DNA of 64,000 bases from Nostoc sp. NIES-3756 (GTDB lineage Bacteria > Cyanobacteriota > Cyanobacteriia > Cyanobacteriales > Nostocaceae). The DNA lies in NCBI RefSeq assembly GCF_001548375.1, contig NZ_AP017295.1:4188501-4252500 (forward strand). The letters run 5' to 3'. The notes under the pieces were generated by a model that worked only from the letters and a program-made list of their open reading frames with translations, ran no database searches and had not been told where the DNA came from. Below are positions 62,006 through 64,000 of the stretch, one piece after another; position 1 is the stretch's first letter, and the number at the start of each line of letters is the position of its first letter. The translations under genes and the position numbers were made by a program.

Positions 62006-62632
62006 TTCATCGGATTTACTTAAGATAAACAAACTTTCATCACCCCCACGGCCAATTCTCAAGGTTTCATCTAGGTAGGTAATATCAAGGGTGGCCACCC
62101 TACCTTGAGAATTGTTAGCTGACACAACCTTAAATGGATTGAGTTGGGGGGTATAAATGCCAACAATCTTCTCAATAGACAGATAGCGTTTGTCAAAATA
62201 GACATTGATGCGTTTGTTGGGTACAAGTGATGAATCTTCTAGTGCTGGTTCAAAGCTAGCTGTCACCTTGACAAATCCTGATAGCAGCCCCAGAGAATGC
62301 TGGACATAAGCTAAGTTAAAGAATGATTTATTGCCAACATCGATAATTTGAAACACTTTACCTACCTTTAATCCCAATGGTAGGGAGTCTAAAGAACGGA
62401 TTTCTCTAGCAGTGGAATATTGTAATTGCCAAGCTCCCTCTAGTAAAAAAGTAGCATACAACAGAGGATTAGGATTAGGATTGCAGCGTTCTAATTGGGT
62501 TGTTAACTGTTCAATTTCTGCGGCTATAGTTTTGTCTAGCTTCACATTGGTAACAGCAGAGCCAGGATTCTTAGATTGTATCTCCCCAAGTTTTGCTTGT
62601 AATTGTTCCTTTAACAAAAGTCGATTGTTCAA
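61988..62632 (-). CDS. PAP/fibrillin family protein (plastid-lipid-associated type)
   Basis: A 214-residue fibrillin-like protein. The PAP_fibrillin lipocalin-like fold is visible as LLEGAWQLQYSTAREIRSLDSLP (opening strand), VGKVFQIIDVGNKSFFN, VKVTASFEPA and RINVYFDKRYLSI, ending with LDITYLDETLRIGRGGDESLFIL, the family's final strand. In plants these stabilise plastoglobule and thylakoid lipids; cyanobacterial members are thought to be thylakoid-associated in stress. The start is TTG at 62632, supported by AGGAAGGAG 10 nt upstream. It overlaps the convergent small gene by 18 bp. Confidence 0.88.
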   Translation of the reverse strand: MNNRLLLKEQLQAKLGEIQSKNPGSAVTNVKLDKTIAAEIEQLTTQLERCNPNPNPLLYATFLLEGAWQLQYSTAREIRSLDSLPLGLKVGKVFQIIDVGNKSFFNLAYVQHSLGLLSGFVKVTASFEPALEDSSLVPNKRINVYFDKRYLSIEKIVGIYTPQLNPFKVVSANNSQGRVATLDITYLDETLRIGRGGDESLFILSKSDELQQLA

Positions 62633-62694
62633 GGGTTTAATACTCCTTCCTAGAGACCCGGATATTTAATTTTGCCAAAGTCTGAATCATGTAA

Positions 62695-62744
62695 TTCGTA
62701 ATTAGTCAGCATAAACCAATTACGAATTACTAATTACTAATTAC
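62695..62744. repeat. Opposed heptamer repeats
   Basis: GTAATTCGTAATTAGT and ACCAATTACGAATTAC face each other in the spacer between serC and the fibrillin gene, able to form an imperfect hairpin. Confidence 0.65.
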
Positions 62745-62745
62745 A

Positions 62746-63927
62746 TCAAGAAGCTACAGGGGCAAACTCAGTTTTCACAGTTGCGTATGCCCAGTCCAAC
62801 CAAGGAAGTAAAGCTTCAATATCTGAAGTTTCTACTGTAGCGCCTCCCCAAATCCGTAGTCCGGGGGGTGCTGCACGATAGGGTGCAATATCATAAGCTA
62901 CTTGTTGTTTTTCCAGGAGTTTTGCTAGTTTCTTCGCAAATTTCCCTTGGTCTTCTGCACTTAGGCTAGAGAAAGCAGCATCGACAATTTTTAAGCAAAT
63001 TGAAGTACAAGAGCGAGTTTCTGGCTTTTCAGCTAGGAAACCTGCCCAGTTGCTTTGTTCCACCCATTTGGCGATCGCCGCTAAATTAGCCTCACTGCGA
63101 CTAATCAACCCAGCCAAACCGCCAATACTTTCAGCCCAAATCAACGCATCTAAGGCATCTTCTACACACAACATCGATGGTGTATTGATGGTATCACCCT
63201 TAAAAATACCTTCAATAAGTTTGCCTTTTTGGGAGAGGCGGAAAATCTTTGGTATAGGCCAAGCTGGCTGATAAGTTTCCAGTCTTTCCACCGCACGGGG
63301 TGAGAGGACAACCACACCATGCTGTGCTTCGCCACCTAATACTTTCTGCCAGGAGTAAGTCAGCACATCGATTTTTTCCCAAGGAATATCCATTGCAAAC
63401 ACCGCAGATGTAGCATCACAGATAGTTAAACCTTGGCGATCGTCTTTTATCCAGTCACCGTTGGGAACTCTGACACCCGAAGTTGTACCATTCCACAAAA
63501 ACACCACATCATGGTCGAAATCAACTTCATCTAAATTGGGTAAGCCGCCATAGGGTGCTTTCAACAAGCGCACATCGGGTAACTTTAATTCATCTACCAC
63601 ATCTTTGACCCATTCTTGACCGAAACTTTCCCAAGCCAAGATATCTAAAGGTCTTTGTCCCAGTAGTGACCATAAGGCCATTTCTACAGCACCAGTATCA
63701 GAAGCCGGCACAATACCTAAACGATAATCAGCCGGCAAACCCAGAATTTTTTTAGAACGTTCAATAACGTCCGCTAATCTAGCTTTACCATCTTCAGACC
63801 TGTGGGAACGACCCACACAGGCGTTTTCCAGACTAGACACAGACCAACCAGGGCGCTTTGCACAGGGGCCAGAGGAAAAATGCGGAATATGAGGCTTAGT
63901 TGTTGGAAGCGTAAGATGCTCTGACAT
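62746..63927 (-). CDS. serC: Phosphoserine aminotransferase
   Basis: A 393-residue class V aminotransferase of the phosphoserine transaminase group. Near the N-terminus [14 protein letters not shown] matches the 'NF..GP' start of SerC. The PLP Lys is in [22 protein letters not shown] (about residue 190), preceded by [14 protein letters not shown] with the PLP-contacting Asp. It makes 3-phosphoserine from 3-phosphohydroxypyruvate and glutamate in serine biosynthesis. The sequence is the long archaeal/cyanobacterial-type SerC rather than the E. coli type. ATG at 63927. No biosynthetic neighbour is visible in the window. Confidence 0.9.
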   Translation of the reverse strand: MSEHLTLPTTKPHIPHFSSGPCAKRPGWSVSSLENACVGRSHRSEDGKARLADVIERSKKILGLPADYRLGIVPASDTGAVEMALWSLLGQRPLDILAWESFGQEWVKDVVDELKLPDVRLLKAPYGGLPNLDEVDFDHDVVFLWNGTTSGVRVPNGDWIKDDRQGLTICDATSAVFAMDIPWEKIDVLTYSWQKVLGGEAQHGVVVLSPRAVERLETYQPAWPIPKIFRLSQKGKLIEGIFKGDTINTPSMLCVEDALDALIWAESIGGLAGLISRSEANLAAIAKWVEQSNWAGFLAEKPETRSCTSICLKIVDAAFSSLSAEDQGKFAKKLAKLLEKQQVAYDIAPYRAAPPGLRIWGGATVETSDIEALLPWLDWAYATVKTEFAPVAS

Positions 63928-64000
63928 TGTTGCAGGAGGAAGCTTGTTGTAAGTAGTAATGTAGATACTACATTAGTTAATAGTCACTAGTCATTAGTCA

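Noticed and set aside
1..64000. tRNA, rRNA, CRISPR array, transposase or phage genes
   Set aside because: None recognised on reading both strands; the tandem repeats lack spacers of CRISPR type.

Overview
The window is chromosomal DNA of a filamentous, probably heterocyst-forming cyanobacterium of the Nostoc/Anabaena group. The sequence shows frequent GCGATCGC (HIP1) palindromes, dispersed heptamer repeats built on TTCGTAA, a high-light-inducible (HLIP) chlorophyll-binding protein, a PxcA/CemA proton-extrusion protein, a GUN4-domain protein and a PAP/fibrillin. The order of the iron-siderophore genes matches, from memory, the schizokinen locus with the SchT receptor described in Anabaena sp. 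PCC 7120. No tRNA, rRNA, CRISPR array or intact insertion sequence was recognised.

Layout. 1-8.2 kb: the start of a partial AAA-ATPase gene running off the left edge, a lone receiver protein, and a leftward phosphorelay cluster (OmpR/HPt/receiver protein, then a dCache-HAMP-4xPAS histidine kinase, then a small receiver). 8.7-14.8 kb: a beta-rich 819-residue protein of unknown role, a tandem degenerate class III cyclase-like protein, a 54-residue small ORF and a coiled-coil/GUN4 protein. 14.8-26.6 kb: a microviridin-type graspetide (omega-ester-containing RiPP) locus on the minus strand. It has three tandem precursor genes (22698-23311), an MvdC/MdnB-like and an MvdD/MdnC-like ATP-grasp ligase, a LamG-patatin phospholipase, a glycine-rich membrane protein, two paralogous SbmA-type ABC transporters, a GNAT acetyltransferase and a phytochelatin-synthase-like cysteine peptidase. 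27.2-29.7 kb: a TerB-like protein and an MscS channel. 30.8-41 kb: a WcaI-type glycosyltransferase and a polysaccharide deacetylase, an XRE regulator, a PIN-domain protein, PxcA, an AddB/RecB-like P-loop protein, MsrA and a Ser/Thr kinase. 41.1-45.5 kb: a 1459-residue double hybrid kinase. 45.7-46.5 kb: a DUF3011 secreted protein and the HLIP. 46.7-59.8 kb: a complete leftward NIS siderophore operon with a divergent TonB receptor. 59.9-64 kb: a methyltransferase, two small conserved proteins, a PAP/fibrillin and phosphoserine aminotransferase.

How the parts work together. In the graspetide locus the precursors carry the PFFARFL-type leader helix recognised by MvdC/MvdD ligases and cores of the T-x-K-Y-P-S-D type. 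The ligases should make two ester and one amide side-chain crosslinks, the GNAT should acetylate the N-terminus, and one or both transporters should export the product. Typical microviridin clusters contain no recognised leader peptidase, so the adjacent papain-like peptidase is a candidate for that step.

The most unusual signal is a 26-bp promoter element made of two direct copies of CTTAACTGT followed by CCTTGCAT. It occurs five times between 12.7 and 28.1 kb, each time pointing at the nearest start codon: cyclase-like protein, precursor operon, cysteine peptidase, TerB-like protein and MscS channel. I infer an undescribed regulon tying graspetide production to an envelope or stress response. 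A second theme is short repeats entering genes: heptamers supply the stop codons of two genes, and a repeat element lies in frame inside the AddB-like protein.
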